From Bacteroidales bacterium (GTDB lineage Bacteria > Bacteroidota > Bacteroidia > Bacteroidales > Bacteroidaceae): 23,737 bases of DNA. This document shows positions 5,736 to 14,380 of this stretch, in pieces. Made by a program: the position numbers and the translations under genes. The notes beneath the pieces were generated by a model. The model was given only the letters and a program-made list of their open reading frames with translations, did no database searches and had not been told where the DNA came from. The stretch is from positions 1 to 23,737 of the forward strand of contig SFKY01000034.1 in assembly GCA_004554665.1 (NCBI GenBank), in the 5' to 3' direction. Position 1 is the stretch's first letter; every line of letters starts with the position of its first letter.

Positions 5736-7253
5736 ATGGCAGACAACAACCAAGGCGGGTCCCGGCGTAAACACCAGTCAACCCCCATTGATATCTCATA
5801 CGGTCACTTGCAGCCACAGGCACTCGACTTGGAGCGCCTGGTACTCGGCGCGCTGATGATAGACAAGGACGCATTCTCCATCGTGTCGGAGATCATCCGT
5901 CCCGAGACATTCTATGAGCCGCGTAACCAGAAGGTCTATCAGGCCATCCAGACGCTGAACATGGAGGAGCATCCTGTGGACATCTCCACGGTGATAGAAG
6001 AACTGAAACATGAGGGGACGATAGAGGATGTGGGCGGCCCTATGTATGTGTTGGAACTGAGTCACAATGTGGCCTCGTCTGCGCATATAGAGTATCATGC
6101 CCATATCTTGGCACAGAAATTTCTGGCCCGTCAGCTCATCTCGTATGCCAGTAGGATAGAGACCTCGGCGTTTGACGAGACCATCGATGTGGAGGAACTG
6201 ATGCAGGCAGCCGAGGGCGAACTGTTTGAACTGTCGCAGCGCAACATGAAGCAAGACTATACACAGATAGACCCTGTCATCAGGCAAGCTGTGGACATCC
6301 TGCAAAAAGCGTCGGCCAATACCAGCGGTCTGACGGGAATCCCTACCGGATTTACCAAACTGGACGATAAGACATCGGGATGGCAACGGTCAGACCTGGT
6401 GATTATCGCTGGAAGACCTGCGATGGGTAAGACCTCATTTGCGCTCAGTCTTGCCAAAAATATTGCGGTGGACTATCAGACACCCATCGCATTCTTTTCG
6501 TTGGAAATGAACAACGTGCAGTTGGTCAACCGACTGATATCCAATACGTGCGAGATAGCAGGCAACAAGATACTGAATGGCCAACTCACCCCCGACGAGT
6601 GGGAGCGGCTGGACAAGAACCTGCGTCTGCTCACCGGCGCGCCCCTGTATGTGGATGATACGCCGGGTCTGAGCGTCTTTGAACTGCGTACCAAGGCACG
6701 CCGACTGGTGCGGGAGAAGGGAGTGAAGATTATCATGATAGACTATCTGCAGCTGATGAATGCCAATGGTATGAAATTTGGCAGCCGTCAGGAGGAGGTC
6801 TCTACCATCTCGCGCTCGCTGAAGGGGTTGGCCAAGGAACTGGATATCCCCATCCTGGCGCTCTCGCAGCTCAACCGTACGGTGGAAAACCGTGAGGGTC
6901 TGGAGGGAAAGCGTCCCCAGTTGAGCGATCTGCGTGAATCGGGAGCCATCGAGCAGGATGCCGACATGGTGCTCTTTGTACATCGTCCCGAGTATTACCA
7001 TATCTATCAAGACGAGAAAGGAAACGACCTGCATGGCATGGCACAGATTATCATCGCCAAGCATCGTAAGGGAGCCACAGGCGATGTGCTGCTCACCTTT
7101 AGGGGTGAGTACACGCGGTTCCAGAACCCGGATGAGATGTCGGTGCATGCCGCTCCTGTGGGTGGGGGAGAGATTATCGGTAGCCGCATGAACGGCGGCG
7201 ATGACCCGTTTGATGCCCTTCCTTTGCCGCCGGATGTACCAGCCCCGTTCTAA
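5736..7253 (+). CDS. dnaB: Replicative DNA helicase
   Basis: 505 aa from the ATG at 5736. An in-frame extension to 5658 would cross the promoter and adds no conserved residues. DnaB is the hexameric 5'-3' helicase that unwinds DNA at the replication fork and recruits primase. The N-terminal DnaB domain (about 25-130) begins at QPQALDLERLVLGALMID. The RecA-like motor follows, with Walker A GRPAMGKT at 226-233, EMNNVQLVNRL after strand 2, Walker B IIMIDYLQLM around D336, and the conserved SRSLKGLAKELDIPILALSQLNR and SDLRESGAIEQDADMV blocks. No intein is present. It is transcribed divergently from ispE. No terminator was found before the leu promoter about 90 bp downstream. Confidence 0.97.
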   Translation: MADNNQGGSRRKHQSTPIDISYGHLQPQALDLERLVLGALMIDKDAFSIVSEIIRPETFYEPRNQKVYQAIQTLNMEEHPVDISTVIEELKHEGTIEDVGGPMYVLELSHNVASSAHIEYHAHILAQKFLARQLISYASRIETSAFDETIDVEELMQAAEGELFELSQRNMKQDYTQIDPVIRQAVDILQKASANTSGLTGIPTGFTKLDDKTSGWQRSDLVIIAGRPAMGKTSFALSLAKNIAVDYQTPIAFFSLEMNNVQLVNRLISNTCEIAGNKILNGQLTPDEWERLDKNLRLLTGAPLYVDDTPGLSVFELRTKARRLVREKGVKIIMIDYLQLMNANGMKFGSRQEEVSTISRSLKGLAKELDIPILALSQLNRTVENREGLEGKRPQLSDLRESGAIEQDADMVLFVHRPEYYHIYQDEKGNDLHGMAQIIIAKHRKGATGDVLLTFRGEYTRFQNPDEMSVHAAPVGGGEIIGSRMNGGDDPFDALPLPPDVPAPF

Positions 7254-7344
7254 CAAAACTGTGTGGAAAAGCTGTAAAATCGACGGAAACAGGATGCAAA
7301 TTCGGATAAAGTGAAAGTGGTGGTGGAAGAAAACTAACAAATTA

Positions 7345-7376
7345 TTTGTGAGAATCATAGTAATTTGTTACCTTTG
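7345..7376 (+). promoter_or_regulatory. Promoter of the leu operon (Bacteroidetes -33/-7 type)
   Basis: TTTG at 7345-7348 and TAccTTTG at 7369-7376 are separated by 20 bp. This matches the TTTG-N19-21-TAnnTTTG arrangement of the housekeeping sigma factor in Bacteroidetes and is the best promoter in the window. Transcription would begin near 7383, about 25 nt before the leader peptide ATG. Confidence 0.8.
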
Positions 7377-7408
7377 CAGCACTAAATTCATCAAAAAGCA
7401 ACAAAGAA

Positions 7409-7504
7409 ATGACAATGACGACGCTAAACGGTATATTGAGCATTATTATCCGAATTCGACTGCATCATGTAGGTGGAAGTGACAAGGTGTGTATGTATGC
7501 GTAG
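7409..7504 (+). CDS. Leader peptide of the leu/ile operon (attenuator peptide)
   Basis: 31 codons, ATG at 7409 (a second in-frame ATG is at codon 3), stop TAG at 7502-7504. Ten of the 31 residues are branched-chain: Leu at 6, 10 and 18, Ile at 9, 12, 13, 14 and 16, Val at 21 and 27, with three consecutive Ile codons. It lies between a good promoter and an intrinsic terminator that precedes leuA, as expected of a ribosome-stalling leader. Codons 22-25 (GTGGAAGTG, 7473-7481) double as the 5' arm of the antiterminator. When charged Leu/Ile/Val tRNAs are plentiful the ribosome reaches the stop and masks this arm; when it stalls at the Ile run the arm stays free. The peptide probably has no other function. 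Translation and regulation are inferred from sequence. Confidence 0.8.
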   Translation: MTMTTLNGILSIIIRIRLHHVGGSDKVCMYA

Positions 7505-7539
7505 GCGTTGCATCTGATATGAAGCCTTTCCACTTCCAC
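7473..7539 (+). promoter_or_regulatory. Antiterminator pairing of the leu attenuator
   Basis: GTGGAAGTG (7473-7481) is perfectly complementary to CACTTCCAC (7531-7539). Past a 2x2 internal loop, AAGG (7484-7487) pairs with CCTT (7525-7528). The 3' strand is the same sequence that forms the 5' arm and loop of the terminator, so the two structures exclude each other. Confidence 0.78.
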
Positions 7540-7561
7540 AAAAGTGAGAAAGGCTTTTTTT
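7522..7561 (+). terminator. Attenuator terminator upstream of leuA
   Basis: AAGCCTTTC (7522-7530) pairs with GAAAGGCTT (7548-7556), and inside it CACTT (7531-7535) pairs with AAGTG (7542-7546) past a single bulged A. The loop is 6 nt and seven T end the structure (7555-7561). It lies between the leader stop codon and leuA, so it would abort transcription before the structural genes unless the antiterminator forms. Confidence 0.85.
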
Positions 7562-7608
7562 ATGTCAGAGAGATAGAATGGAATGTATAATAATAAAAAT
7601 AGGTATAT

Positions 7609-9108
7609 ATGAGCGACAGACTTTTTATATTCGATACCACGCTTCGTGACGGCGAGCAGGTGCCTGGATGCCAGTTGAACACCGTGGAAAAGATTCAGGT
7701 GGCCAAGCAGCTGGAGCAGTTGGGTGTGGATGTGATAGAGGCGGGATTCCCCATATCGTCTCCAGGAGACTACAATTCGGTGATAGAGATAAGCAAGGCC
7801 GTGACGTGGCCCACTATCTGTGCCCTTACACGGGCCGTGGAGAAAGATATCGATGTAGCTGCTGAGTCGCTGCAATATGCCAAGCGCAAACGTATCCATA
7901 CGGGTATCGGTACCAGCGACAGCCATATCCGGTACAAGTTTAACTCGAACCGGGAGGAAATCATTGAGCGTGCTGTGGCTGCCGTGAAATATGCCAAGCG
8001 GTATGTGGAGGACGTGGAATTTTACGCCGAGGATGCTGGACGTACGGACAATGAGTATCTGGCCCGTGTGGTGGAAGCCGTCATCAAGGCCGGTGCCACG
8101 GTGGTGAACATTCCGGACACCACAGGTTACTGTCTGCCGGAGGAATACAGGGCCAAAATCAGTTATCTGAAGGAGCATGTGGACCATATCGATCAGGCCA
8201 TCATCTCTACCCACTGCCACAATGACTTGGGGATGGCTACGGCCAACACACTAAGCGGTGTACTGGGAGGTGCCCGCCAGGTGGAGGTGACCATCAACGG
8301 TATCGGCGAACGCGCCGGCAACACCTCTTTGGAGGAAATCGCGATGATACTCAAGTGCCATAAGGGACTGGACATCGAGACCAATATCAACACCACCAAG
8401 ATCTATCCTACCTCGCGCATGGTGTCGAGCCTCATGAACATGCCCGTACAGCCCAACAAGGCTATCGTGGGACGCAACGCCTTTGCCCATTCGAGCGGTA
8501 TCCATCAGGATGGCGTGCTGAAAAATGTGCAGACCTATGAGATTATCGACCCCAAGGACGTGGGTCTGGACGACAATGCCATTGTATTGACAGCACGGTC
8601 GGGTAGGGCAGCACTGAAGTACAGGCTGCATGTCAACGGCGTGGATGTGGCCGATGAGGCCCGTCTGGACAAACTCTACCGTGAGTTCCTCAAGTTGGCT
8701 GACAAGAAGAAAGAGATTACCGATGACGATATCCTGATGCTGGCTGGTGCCGATACCGCCGAAGGCCATGCCGTGAAGCTCGATTATCTGCAAGTGACTA
8801 CCGGTAAGGGTGTGAAGAGCGTGGCAAGTATCGGACTGGACATCAGCGGGCAGAAGTTTGAGGATGCTTCATCGGGCAACGGTCCCGTGGATGCTGCCAT
8901 CAAGGCACTAAAGAAGATCATCACCAAGCAGATGACGCTGAAGGAGTTTACCATCCAAGCCATCAGCAAGGGTTCCGACGACGTGGGCAAGGTACACATG
9001 CAGGTGGAGCACGACGGAAACGTGTATTATGGATTCGGTGCCAACACCGACATCGTGACCGCCTCGGTAGAAGCATATATTGACTGTATAAATAAATTCA
9101 GAAAATGA
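7609..9108 (+). CDS. leuA: 2-isopropylmalate synthase
   Basis: 499 aa. It condenses acetyl-CoA with 2-oxoisovalerate to 2-isopropylmalate, the committed step of leucine synthesis. The TIM-barrel HMGL-like domain fills about residues 1-270: R13 and D14 in DTTLRDGEQ, the metal-binding H202 and H204 in THCHNDLG, and the NGIGERAGNTSLEE loop. The C-terminal LeuA regulatory domain (about 360-498) mediates leucine feedback inhibition in the family. The ATG at 7609 follows an A-rich tract 48 bp beyond the attenuator T-run. The stop overlaps the leuC start (ATGA, 9105-9108), implying translational coupling. It is the first structural gene of the operon. Confidence 0.95.
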   Translation: MSDRLFIFDTTLRDGEQVPGCQLNTVEKIQVAKQLEQLGVDVIEAGFPISSPGDYNSVIEISKAVTWPTICALTRAVEKDIDVAAESLQYAKRKRIHTGIGTSDSHIRYKFNSNREEIIERAVAAVKYAKRYVEDVEFYAEDAGRTDNEYLARVVEAVIKAGATVVNIPDTTGYCLPEEYRAKISYLKEHVDHIDQAIISTHCHNDLGMATANTLSGVLGGARQVEVTINGIGERAGNTSLEEIAMILKCHKGLDIETNINTTKIYPTSRMVSSLMNMPVQPNKAIVGRNAFAHSSGIHQDGVLKNVQTYEIIDPKDVGLDDNAIVLTARSGRAALKYRLHVNGVDVADEARLDKLYREFLKLADKKKEITDDDILMLAGADTAEGHAVKLDYLQVTTGKGVKSVASIGLDISGQKFEDASSGNGPVDAAIKALKKIITKQMTLKEFTIQAISKGSDDVGKVHMQVEHDGNVYYGFGANTDIVTASVEAYIDCINKFRK

Positions 9109-10499
9109 ACACACTGTTTGATAAGATTTGGGACAAGCATGCCGTCCAAATAGTCACCGACGGCCCTACACAGTTGTACATAGACCGCTTGTATTGCCAC
9201 GAGGTGACTTCTCCTCAGGCATTTGAAGACATGCGCAAGCGCGGACTGAAGTGCTTTAGGCCATCACAGATTGTCTGTATGCCAGACCACAATATCCCAA
9301 CACATGACCAGGACAAGCCCATCGAAGACCCGATTGGCAGAAAGCAGGTAGACACATTGGACAAAAACTGCGAAGATTTCGGCCTGAGAGAGTTTAAGAT
9401 GAACAGCAAGGACAATGGCATCATCCATGTGGTGGGTCCGGAGAAGGGACTGTCGCTGCCGGGTATGACCATCGTATGCGGAGACTCGCATACTTCTACC
9501 CACGGTGCCGTGGGCGCTGTGGCTTTCGGTATCGGAACCAGCGAAGTGGAGATGGTGATGGCTTCGCAGTGTATCTTGCAGCAGAAGCCCAAGTCTATGC
9601 GTATCAATATCAATGGTCAGCTGGGCAAGGGTGTCACAGCCAAGGATGTGGCTCTGTATCTGATGTCGCAGATCACGACATCGGGTGCCACTGGCTATTT
9701 TGTGGAATATGCCGGTGAGGTGGTCAAAGCTATGAGTATGGAGGGTAGGCTCACGCTCTGCAACCTGTCAATAGAAATGGGTGCGCGTGGAGGTTTTATC
9801 GCTCCAGACGAGACGACATTTGCCTACATCAAGGGTCGTGAATATGCACCTAAGGGTGAGGACTGGGACAAGGCGGTGGCCTATTGGCAAACGCTCAAGA
9901 GCGGTGATGATGCAGTGTTTGACAAGGAGTTGAACTTTGATGCGGCCGACATTGAGCCCCGTATCACCTATGGCACCAATCCGGGAATGGGCATCGGCAT
10001 AACAGAAGCCATTCCTGCCATCGACCAAATAGATGATGCTGGCAAAGCCTCGTTCCTCAAGTCGCTCGACTATATGGGATTCGCTCCAGGAGAGACCTTG
10101 CTGGGCAAGCAGATAGACTATGTGTTCCTCGGAGCCTGCACCAATGGCCGTATCGAAGACTTCCGTGCTTTTGCTTCTCTGGTGAAAGGAAGACAGAAAG
10201 CGGAGCATGTGGTGGCTTGGCTGGTGCCCGGATCATGGGCGGTGGACAAGCAAATCCGCGAAGAGGGTATCGATCGCGTGTTGGCAGAGGGCGGTTTTGA
10301 GCTGCGTCAGCCCGGTTGCTCGGCCTGTCTGGCTATGAATGACGACAAGGTGCCGGCCGGCAAGTATGCCGTGTCGACAAGCAACCGAAATTTTGAAGGC
10401 AGACAGGGTCCCGGTTCGCGTACCATCCTCGCTTCGCCATTGGTGGCTGCTGCCGCAGCCGTGACAGGTGTGATTACCGATCCAAGAGAATTGATGTAA
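9105..10499 (+). CDS. leuC: 3-isopropylmalate dehydratase large subunit
   Basis: 464 aa, normal length. LeuC with LeuD isomerises 2- to 3-isopropylmalate through isopropylmaleate; the same heterodimer can act on citramalate in the pyruvate route to isoleucine. It is an aconitase-family protein with a [4Fe-4S] cluster. The three ligand cysteines are visible: C345 in GACTNGR, and C405 and C408 in GCSACLAMND. The N-terminal substrate region MPDHNIPTHD and the VCGDSHTSTHGAVGA block are also conserved. It overlaps leuA by 4 bp, and leuD follows after 15 bp. Confidence 0.96.
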   Translation: MNTLFDKIWDKHAVQIVTDGPTQLYIDRLYCHEVTSPQAFEDMRKRGLKCFRPSQIVCMPDHNIPTHDQDKPIEDPIGRKQVDTLDKNCEDFGLREFKMNSKDNGIIHVVGPEKGLSLPGMTIVCGDSHTSTHGAVGAVAFGIGTSEVEMVMASQCILQQKPKSMRININGQLGKGVTAKDVALYLMSQITTSGATGYFVEYAGEVVKAMSMEGRLTLCNLSIEMGARGGFIAPDETTFAYIKGREYAPKGEDWDKAVAYWQTLKSGDDAVFDKELNFDAADIEPRITYGTNPGMGIGITEAIPAIDQIDDAGKASFLKSLDYMGFAPGETLLGKQIDYVFLGACTNGRIEDFRAFASLVKGRQKAEHVVAWLVPGSWAVDKQIREEGIDRVLAEGGFELRQPGCSACLAMNDDKVPAGKYAVSTSNRNFEGRQGPGSRTILASPLVAAAAAVTGVITDPRELM

Positions 10500-10514
10500 A
10501 AAAGTGATGTAGAC

Positions 10515-11105
10515 ATGAAACAGAAGTTTGATATAATAGTAAGTACGTGTATTCCTCTTCCTTTGGAGAATGTAGATACAGACCAGATTATCCCTGCACG
10601 TTTCCTGAAGGCTACCGACAAGGAAGGTTTTGGTGACAACCTATTCCGGGATTGGCGGTATAACAAGGACGGCTCCTTGAAGGAAGACTTCGTCCTCAAC
10701 GACCCTTCCTATTCGGGTTGCATCCTTGTGGCTGGCAAGAATTTCGGTTCTGGTTCCAGTAGGGAGCATGCGGCATGGGCCATTGCAGGCTATGGTTTCA
10801 GAGTTGTCATTAGTTCGTTTTTTGCAGACATTCATAAAAACAACGAGCTCAACAACTTTGTGTTGCCTGTGGTTGTTTCGGAGCAATTCTTGCAAGAGTT
10901 GTTCGATAGCATAGCCGCAGATCATCAGACAGAGGTCAAGGTGGATTTGCCCAACCAGACCGTCACCAATCTCAAGACCGGGAAGAGCGAGCATTTCGAC
11001 ATCAATGGCTATAAGAAGCATTGTCTCATGAACGGGCTCGATGACATAGACTTTTTGGTTCAGAACCAAGCAAAGATCGAAGAATGGGAACTGCGCAACA
11101 AGTAG
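10515..11105 (+). CDS. leuD: 3-isopropylmalate dehydratase small subunit
   Basis: 196 aa. It is the swivel-domain subunit that completes the LeuCD active site. The family signatures LPLENVDTDQIIPARFLK near the N-terminus and NFGSGSSREHAAWAI at about 75-90 are intact, and RDWRYNKDGSLKEDFVLN lies between them as in other Bacteroidetes LeuD. The last 22 bp overlap the start of the next gene in another frame, a further sign of tight operon packing. Confidence 0.96.
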   Translation: MKQKFDIIVSTCIPLPLENVDTDQIIPARFLKATDKEGFGDNLFRDWRYNKDGSLKEDFVLNDPSYSGCILVAGKNFGSGSSREHAAWAIAGYGFRVVISSFFADIHKNNELNNFVLPVVVSEQFLQELFDSIAADHQTEVKVDLPNQTVTNLKTGKSEHFDINGYKKHCLMNGLDDIDFLVQNQAKIEEWELRNK

Positions 11106-12640
11106 GTTCGTATAGGCATATAGCCCCTACCATCGAGATACTCGACTGTACCCTGCGCGATGGCGAGCAGACCAGCGGCGTGTCGTTCATGCCGCATGAG
11201 AAGCTCATGATAGCCCGCATGCTGTTGCAGGATATCAAGGTGGATCGCGTGGAGGTAGCTTCGGCCCGTGTATCTGAGGGTGAACGCGATGCTGTCAAGA
11301 TGATATGCAACTATGCCGACCGCACGGGTGGCATCGAGAAGATAGAAGTGCTGGGATTCGTCGATGGCAACAAGTCGGTGGATTGGATTCACGACTGCGG
11401 TGGACGGGTAATCAATCTTTTGGCAAAAGGTTCGAGGAAGCATTGTGAACAGCAACTCCATAAGTCGATTGATGAGCATGCCGACGATATCCTTCGTGTG
11501 CTCGATTATGTAGACAAGCTTGGTATGCAGGCCAATATCTATTTGGAGGATTGGAGCAATGGCATGAAAGACAGCATTGACTATGTGTATCAGTTGATGG
11601 ACCGTCTTAACCAAGCTCCGATACGTCGATTTATGTTGCCGGATACGCTTGGTATACTTAATCCGTTGCAGTGTGTAGAGTATATGCGTAAGATGCTGAA
11701 ACGTTATCCTAACAAGCATTTCGATTTTCATGCCCATAATGATTACGATTTGGCGGTGTCCAATTCGTTGGCTGCCGTTTTGAGCGGTTGTCGAGGATTG
11801 CATGTGACAGTCAACGGACTTGGCGAGCGTTGCGGCAACGCACCTCTGGCCAGCGTTCAGGTGATTCTGAAAGACCAGTTCCATGCCAATACCAATATCG
11901 ACGAGAGTCGACTCAATGATGTGAGCCGTCTTGTTGAGAGCTATAGCGGTATTGCCATCGCCTCTAATCAGCCTATTGTGGGTGAGAATGTCTTTACCCA
12001 AGTGGCTGGAGTGCATGCAGATGGAGACAATAAGGATAATCTGTATTGCAATGACCTTGTCCCTGAGCGTTTCGGCCGTAAGCGTGAGTATGCGCTGGGC
12101 AAAAACAGTGGAAAAGCTAACATTGCCAAGAATCTGGAGGAACTTGGGCTGGAATTGACGCCTGAGCAGACCAAGAAAGTGACCCAACGCATCACTGAAT
12201 TGGGCGACAAGAAAGAACTGGTGACACAAGAGGACTTGCCGTTCATTGTGAGTGATGTGCTCAAGCATGATGTGCCGGAAGACAAGGTGAAATTGCTGAG
12301 CTACATGGTTTGCACCAGCTATGGATTGAAACCTCTTGCCAGTATCAAGGTTGAGATTAATGGTCGTCAGTACGAGGCCGACAGTACGGGAGATGGTCAA
12401 TATGACGCTTTTATGCGGGCATTGAGAAAGATTTACCGCGAGAATCTGAATCGGACATTCCCCTTGCTGGCCAACTATGCTGTGACTATCCCGCCTGGAG
12501 GCCGCACGGATGCATTGGTGCAGACGGTTATTACATGGAGGAGCGATGATAGGGTGCTGAAGACCAAAGGCCTTGATGCAGACCAGACTGAGGCGGCCAT
12601 CAAGGCGACATTCAAAATGTTGAACATAATAGAAGAATAA
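11084..12640 (+). CDS. Second isopropylmalate/citramalate synthase-family enzyme, probable citramalate synthase
   Basis: 518 aa. HMGL-like barrel with R25 and D26 in LDCTLRDGEQTSG, metal ligands H216 and H218 in FHAHNDYDLA, and the NGLGERCGNAPL loop, followed by a C-terminal LeuA-type regulatory domain (about 385-518). It is clearly divergent from the leuA of this operon, for example HDCGGRVINLLAKGSRKHCEQQL. Two synthases in one operon with LeuCD and LeuB suggest this one makes (R)-citramalate from pyruvate and acetyl-CoA, feeding 2-oxobutyrate and isoleucine. The Ile-rich leader fits. Substrate choice cannot be proved from motifs, and a second isopropylmalate synthase remains possible. The ATG at 11084 overlaps leuD by 22 bp; no later ATG precedes the catalytic motif. 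Confidence 0.8.
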   Translation: MGTAQQVGSYRHIAPTIEILDCTLRDGEQTSGVSFMPHEKLMIARMLLQDIKVDRVEVASARVSEGERDAVKMICNYADRTGGIEKIEVLGFVDGNKSVDWIHDCGGRVINLLAKGSRKHCEQQLHKSIDEHADDILRVLDYVDKLGMQANIYLEDWSNGMKDSIDYVYQLMDRLNQAPIRRFMLPDTLGILNPLQCVEYMRKMLKRYPNKHFDFHAHNDYDLAVSNSLAAVLSGCRGLHVTVNGLGERCGNAPLASVQVILKDQFHANTNIDESRLNDVSRLVESYSGIAIASNQPIVGENVFTQVAGVHADGDNKDNLYCNDLVPERFGRKREYALGKNSGKANIAKNLEELGLELTPEQTKKVTQRITELGDKKELVTQEDLPFIVSDVLKHDVPEDKVKLLSYMVCTSYGLKPLASIKVEINGRQYEADSTGDGQYDAFMRALRKIYRENLNRTFPLLANYAVTIPPGGRTDALVQTVITWRSDDRVLKTKGLDADQTEAAIKATFKMLNIIEE

Positions 12641-12647
12641 GAATAAC

Positions 12648-13709
12648 ATGAAGTTGAAGATTGCTGTGTTGCCCGGTGACGGAATCGGGCCAGAGATTAT
12701 GAAGCAGGGTGTGGCTGTGATGGATGCTGTAGCAGCCAAGTATGGGCATGAGGTGACTTACACCGAGGCACTGTGTGGTGCACATGCCATAGACGAGGTG
12801 GGCGACCCGTTCCCCGAAGCTACTTTCCAGACCTGTATGGAAGCTGATGCTGTGCTGTTTGCAGCTGTTGGTGACCCCAAGTTCGACAATGATCCTACCG
12901 CCAAAGTGCGTCCGGAACAAGGATTGCTTGCCATGCGCAAGAAACTGGGACTTTTTGCCAACATTCGTCCGGTACAGACCTTCGAGTGTCTGCTCCACAA
13001 ATCGCCTCTTAAAGACGAACTGATTAAAGGTGCCGACTTCATTTGCATCCGCGAACTTACGGGTGGCATGTATTTTGGGGAGAAATATCAGGACAATGAC
13101 AAGGCATACGATACCAATATCTATACCCGCCCAGAGATAGAGCGTATCTTGCGTGTGGGATTTGACTATGCCCGCAAGCGCCAACACCATCTTACCGTTG
13201 TGGATAAGGCCAACGTGCTGGCTTCGTCTCGTCTTTGGAGACAGATTGCCAAGGAGATGGAGCCCCAATATCCTGATGTACAGGTAGACTATATGTTTGT
13301 GGACAATGCTGCGATGCGTATGATCCAAGATCCAAGGTTCTTCGATGTAATGGTTACCGAGAACACATTCGGCGATATCCTTACCGATGAGGGAAGTTGC
13401 ATCAGCGGTTCGATGGGTTTGCTGCCCTCTGCCTCGACGGGAGAACACACACCTGTATTTGAGCCGGTACACGGCAGTTGGCCGCAGGCCGCAGGTAAAA
13501 ACCTTGCCAACCCCATTGCCCAGATTCTTTCGGTAGCTATGATGCTTGAATATTTCGACCTCAAGGCCGAGGGTGCCCTTGTAAGAAAAGCTGTTGATGC
13601 CAGTCTGGCCGCCAATGTCCGCACGCCCGAGATTCAAGTTGAGGGTGGCGCAGCTTATGGTACCAAGGAGGTGGGAGAGTGGATAGCCGACTATATCCGT
13701 AAGGCATGA
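12648..13709 (+). CDS. leuB: 3-isopropylmalate dehydrogenase
   Basis: 353 aa. It oxidatively decarboxylates 3-isopropylmalate with NAD+ to 2-oxoisocaproate, and in related organisms also 3-methylmalate to 2-oxobutyrate. The sequence has the family start KIAVLPGDGIGPEI, the substrate-binding arginine region FANIRPVQTFE, RELTGGMYFGEKY, the catalytic lysine in VVDKANVL, and the metal/NAD motif ENTFGDILTDEGSCISGSMGLLPSAS followed by FEPVHGSWPQAAGKN. It starts 7 bp after the upstream synthase gene and overlaps the TPR gene in ATGATG. Confidence 0.96.
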   Translation: MKLKIAVLPGDGIGPEIMKQGVAVMDAVAAKYGHEVTYTEALCGAHAIDEVGDPFPEATFQTCMEADAVLFAAVGDPKFDNDPTAKVRPEQGLLAMRKKLGLFANIRPVQTFECLLHKSPLKDELIKGADFICIRELTGGMYFGEKYQDNDKAYDTNIYTRPEIERILRVGFDYARKRQHHLTVVDKANVLASSRLWRQIAKEMEPQYPDVQVDYMFVDNAAMRMIQDPRFFDVMVTENTFGDILTDEGSCISGSMGLLPSASTGEHTPVFEPVHGSWPQAAGKNLANPIAQILSVAMMLEYFDLKAEGALVRKAVDASLAANVRTPEIQVEGGAAYGTKEVGEWIADYIRKA

Positions 13710-14380
13710 TGCGTAGCCTCTTCCTGTGGTTGGTCATATTGGGATTGTCGACTACGCAGGCGCAGACGACCAAGGAAATGAGAGACAGCTTGAAGGCGGC
13801 AGCACGAGAGCTGTCTTTCCATCCCGATTCGGTCGATCTGATGCTTAAAAAAGCCTCATGGAACCTGCAGTTGGGCGAATGGACTTATGCCAAGGATGAA
13901 TACGACAAAGCATTGAGTCTTCAGCCCACCAATATCGCAGCCCTCTATTATCGGGCTTATGTCAATGAGCGGCTCAACCGTTACCATTTCGCCCGCCTTG
14001 ATTATGAGCATCTGCTCACATTGGTGCCTGGCAACTTTGAAGCGCAGTTGGGGCTGGCGCTGTTGAACCAAAAGGATAATCGGTTCACCCAAGCGATGGA
14101 CCAGATCAATAGATTGGTCAACCAATATCCTGACAGTGCCCTTGCCTATGCGGCACGAGGCGGTATGGAACGCGAGCGGAAAATGTACGAATTGGCTATC
14201 TACGATTATGGTGAAGCCATTAAGCGAGATAGCCGCAATGTGGATTATCGCGTCAATCGTATAGACCTCTATCTCATTCTTGGCCGTAGGGAAGAGGCGC
14301 GCGAAGATCTCGACTTTTTGGTGCGTATGGGAGTCCCCCGGCCAAGTCTTTCTACATTTTATAATCGGCTCAAGCCTTAG
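13706..14380 (+). CDS. Secreted tetratricopeptide-repeat protein, last gene of the leu operon
   Basis: 224 aa. A signal peptide (MMRSLFLWLVILGLSTTQAQ, probable cleavage near residue 19) points to export; no lipobox Cys is present. The rest reads as about five TPR helix pairs, for example NLQLGEWTYAKDEYDKALSLQPTN, AALYYRAYVNERLNRYHFARLDYEHLL, and ALAYAARGGMERERKMYELAIYDYGEAIKRDSRNVD. TPR proteins are protein-protein scaffolds; nothing indicates an enzyme. Its ATG overlaps the leuB stop (ATGATG at 13706) and the operon terminator follows at once, so it is firmly part of the transcript. No link between a periplasmic TPR protein and leucine synthesis is known to me; hitch-hiking on the operon is as likely as a related role. 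Confidence 0.88.
   Translation: MMRSLFLWLVILGLSTTQAQTTKEMRDSLKAAARELSFHPDSVDLMLKKASWNLQLGEWTYAKDEYDKALSLQPTNIAALYYRAYVNERLNRYHFARLDYEHLLTLVPGNFEAQLGLALLNQKDNRFTQAMDQINRLVNQYPDSALAYAARGGMERERKMYELAIYDYGEAIKRDSRNVDYRVNRIDLYLILGRREEAREDLDFLVRMGVPRPSLSTFYNRLKP

Noticed and set aside
6435..7358. 307-codon minus-strand open frame opposite dnaB and the leu promoter
   Set aside because: Antisense shadow that also runs across the leu promoter; no conserved motifs.
11060..12739. 559-codon minus-strand open frame opposite the second synthase gene
   Set aside because: It lies wholly antisense to a well-conserved enzyme gene, has no recognisable domain, and crosses two gene boundaries; codon bias of the real gene explains it.
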